A stretch of 7,826 bases of DNA from Deltaproteobacteria bacterium (GTDB lineage Bacteria > Desulfobacterota > DSM-4660 > Desulfatiglandales > Desulfatiglandaceae). Positions 7,006 through 7,826 of the stretch are shown here, piece after piece. Position 1 is the first letter of the stretch, and every line of letters starts with the position of its first letter. The stretch lies in assembly GCA_019307645.1 (NCBI GenBank), contig JAFDJF010000084.1:1-7826 (forward strand), read 5' to 3'. A program made the translations under genes and the position numbers. Below the pieces are notes generated by a model. The model was not told where the DNA came from. It saw only the letters and a program-made list of their open reading frames with translations, and ran no database searches.

Positions 7006-7389
7006 GTGGACTTTACTGTTAAAACAGATGAAGGGTCATATGATCTGGAGGCCTATGCACGGTTTATCGGCAATTCTTTGCTAGTGGCCATATGGGGCGG
7101 GGAAAAGCCGCACATTGGCGCTGTGTCCGTGGCCCAGCCGAGGCCCAGTCTCAAAGATCCCGGGATCACAAGCGCTACGTCCTCTGTCATCTGCCTTTTG
7201 GGGCATAAGGAGGACGATCTGGCCAAGGCCGGCTCAGAGATCCTGGCCTCAGCGTTGAATACCGAAGTGGTGGTGACCGTTGGCATCCACTGGGACAACC
7301 TGGATGGAGAAGGGATAAAAAAGGTAATCCGGAATGCAGAAGTTCTTCTGGATGTGATTCTGGACCGAATTTCGTCAGAATATTCCTGA
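7006..7389 (+). CDS. lpdD: LpdD-like protein, proposed prenylated-flavin chaperone
   Basis: The 127-aa product has the blocks I associate with the LpdD family: GGEKPHIGAV (31-40), PRPSL (45-49), GHKEDDLA (66-73) and VVVTVGIHWD (88-97), with candidate functional His36, His67 and His95. No signal peptide or membrane helix is visible, so it should be cytoplasmic. Lactobacillus LpdD accompanies gallate decarboxylase LpdC (UbiD-type) and LpdB (UbiX-type) and is named as a prenylated-flavin chaperone, which fits its position here between ubiD and ubiX. Two GTG codons (7003 and 7006) could start it; AAGGA at 6994-6998 is 4 bases from the first and 7 from the second, so 7006 is preferred. It lies about 154 bp after ubiD. 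The biochemical role is known only by family and is not proved by this sequence. Confidence 0.75.
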   Translation: MDFTVKTDEGSYDLEAYARFIGNSLLVAIWGGEKPHIGAVSVAQPRPSLKDPGITSATSSVICLLGHKEDDLAKAGSEILASALNTEVVVTVGIHWDNLDGEGIKKVIRNAEVLLDVILDRISSEYS

Positions 7390-7402
7390 AATTAAAAACA
7401 AT

Positions 7403-7434
7403 CACGAAAACACGAAAGTGCGAAAACACGAAAT
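7403..7434. repeat. four tandem CACGAAAN octamers
   Basis: CACGAAAA, CACGAAAG, TGCGAAAA and CACGAAAT run head to tail from 7403 with an exact 8-bp period. The copy at 7419 differs at two of the seven core bases. The array is too short for a CRISPR and resembles the A/C-rich simple-repeat spacers of deltaproteobacteria; it could also be an array of protein binding sites. Confidence 0.5.
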
Positions 7435-7459
7435 ATACGTTTTTTCCTCTTACAGAGTC

Positions 7460-7511
7460 CACAGGGATCACAGAGGTTCAGTTTATCTCTGCGTACTTTG
7501 TGGCCCCTGTG
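7460..7511 (+). other. nested inverted repeats upstream of ubiX
   Basis: CACAGGG (7460-7466) pairs perfectly with CCCTGTG (7505-7511), and CACAGAG (7469-7475) pairs with CTCTGCG (7487-7493) with one mismatch, giving a two-stage hairpin with an 11-base loop. The structure ends about 10 bases before the ubiX ribosome binding site. There is no T-tract after it, so it is more likely a decayed palindromic repeat or a leader structure than an intrinsic terminator. Confidence 0.4.
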
Positions 7512-7528
7512 AGAGATGATGAGGATCT

Positions 7529-7826
7529 ATGGCAAAACGAATTATAATCGGGATCGCAGGCGCTAGCGGTGTGATTTATGGTGTGAGAATGCTTGCCCTA
7601 TTAAAGGACATGAAAGAAATTGAGACACACCTTGTTATCTCTAAAACAGGGAAAAAAAACATTGGGATTGAAACAGCATATAATACCGCTGAAGTCGAAG
7701 CCATGGCCACCCGTGTTTATGACAACGGGGATGTGGGTGCAAGTCTTGCGAGTGGTTCATTTTTGACCGAAGGTATGGTGGTTGTTCCGTGCACGATCAA
7801 GACATTGTCCGGCATTGCCAACTCTT
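7529..7826 (+). CDS. ubiX: UbiX flavin prenyltransferase, N-terminal part (3' end outside window)
   Basis: Ninety-nine codons are visible, about half of a typical 185-200 aa UbiX. UbiX attaches a dimethylallyl group to FMN to make the prenyl-FMN used by UbiD. The Rossmann-like flavodoxin N-terminus is clear: GIAGASGVIYGVRML (8-22) with the FMN-contact Ser13, THLVIS (33-38), Glu48 at the conserved position (E49 in Pseudomonas UbiX), GASLASGSF (70-78) and PCTIKTLSGIA (87-97). PCT replaces the more usual PCS, a mild variation. The start is supported by GAGG (7521-7524), 4 bases before the ATG, and by MAKRIIIGIAGASG being the expected N-terminus. The gene follows lpdD by 139 bp and completes the UbiD cofactor set. 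The conserved C-terminal Arg/Tyr residues lie beyond the window. Confidence 0.93.
   Translation, partial: MAKRIIIGIAGASGVIYGVRMLALLKDMKEIETHLVISKTGKKNIGIETAYNTAEVEAMATRVYDNGDVGASLASGSFLTEGMVVVPCTIKTLSGIANS

Noticed and set aside
7403..7434. CRISPR array
   Set aside because: Units are 8 bp and contiguous with no spacers, and no cas gene is present.

Overview
The window looks like chromosomal DNA of an anaerobic deltaproteobacterium (Desulfobacterota), perhaps a sulfate-reducing or syntrophic aromatic-compound degrader. This is an inference from gene content (RND/DUF1302/DUF1329 cassette next to a UbiD/LpdD/UbiX module), intermediate GC, strong AAGGAGG ribosome binding sites, and spacers full of degenerate repeat relics. 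No rRNA, tRNA, CRISPR array or intact transposase gene is visible. All genes are on the + strand.

Left half (1-4791): an envelope transport cassette. It holds the C-terminal part of an RND/MMPL-type inner-membrane transporter (cut by the left edge), a DUF1302 predicted outer-membrane beta-barrel protein with a signal peptide, and a DUF1329 predicted periplasmic protein 18 bp behind it. Such trios suggest movement of a hydrophobic molecule between inner membrane, periplasm and outer membrane. The cargo is unknown.

Middle (4792-5459): a 668-bp gap with no convincing gene. From left to right it holds a stem-rich tract that starts at the DUF1329 stop codon and may be a retroelement (group II intron) remnant; a 12-bp direct repeat; a candidate sigma-70 promoter with a perfect TATAAT; a strong GC-rich hairpin; a 135-bp MITE-like element with 19-bp terminal inverted repeats and near-perfect 6-bp flanking repeats; and the ubiD ribosome binding site.

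Right half (5460-7826): a prenylated-FMN decarboxylase/carboxylase module. It consists of a UbiD-family enzyme with intact E-R-E triad and metal ligands, an LpdD-like protein (proposed prenylated-flavin chaperone), and the first 99 codons of UbiX flavin prenyltransferase, which makes the cofactor. The spacers between these three genes (151-154 and 139 bp) contain degenerate repeat relics, tandem octamers and inverted repeats. UbiX supplies prenyl-FMN, LpdD may help deliver or mature it, and UbiD uses it to (de)carboxylate an aromatic or unsaturated acid. Whether the transport cassette moves a substrate or product of that chemistry is a hypothesis suggested only by proximity.
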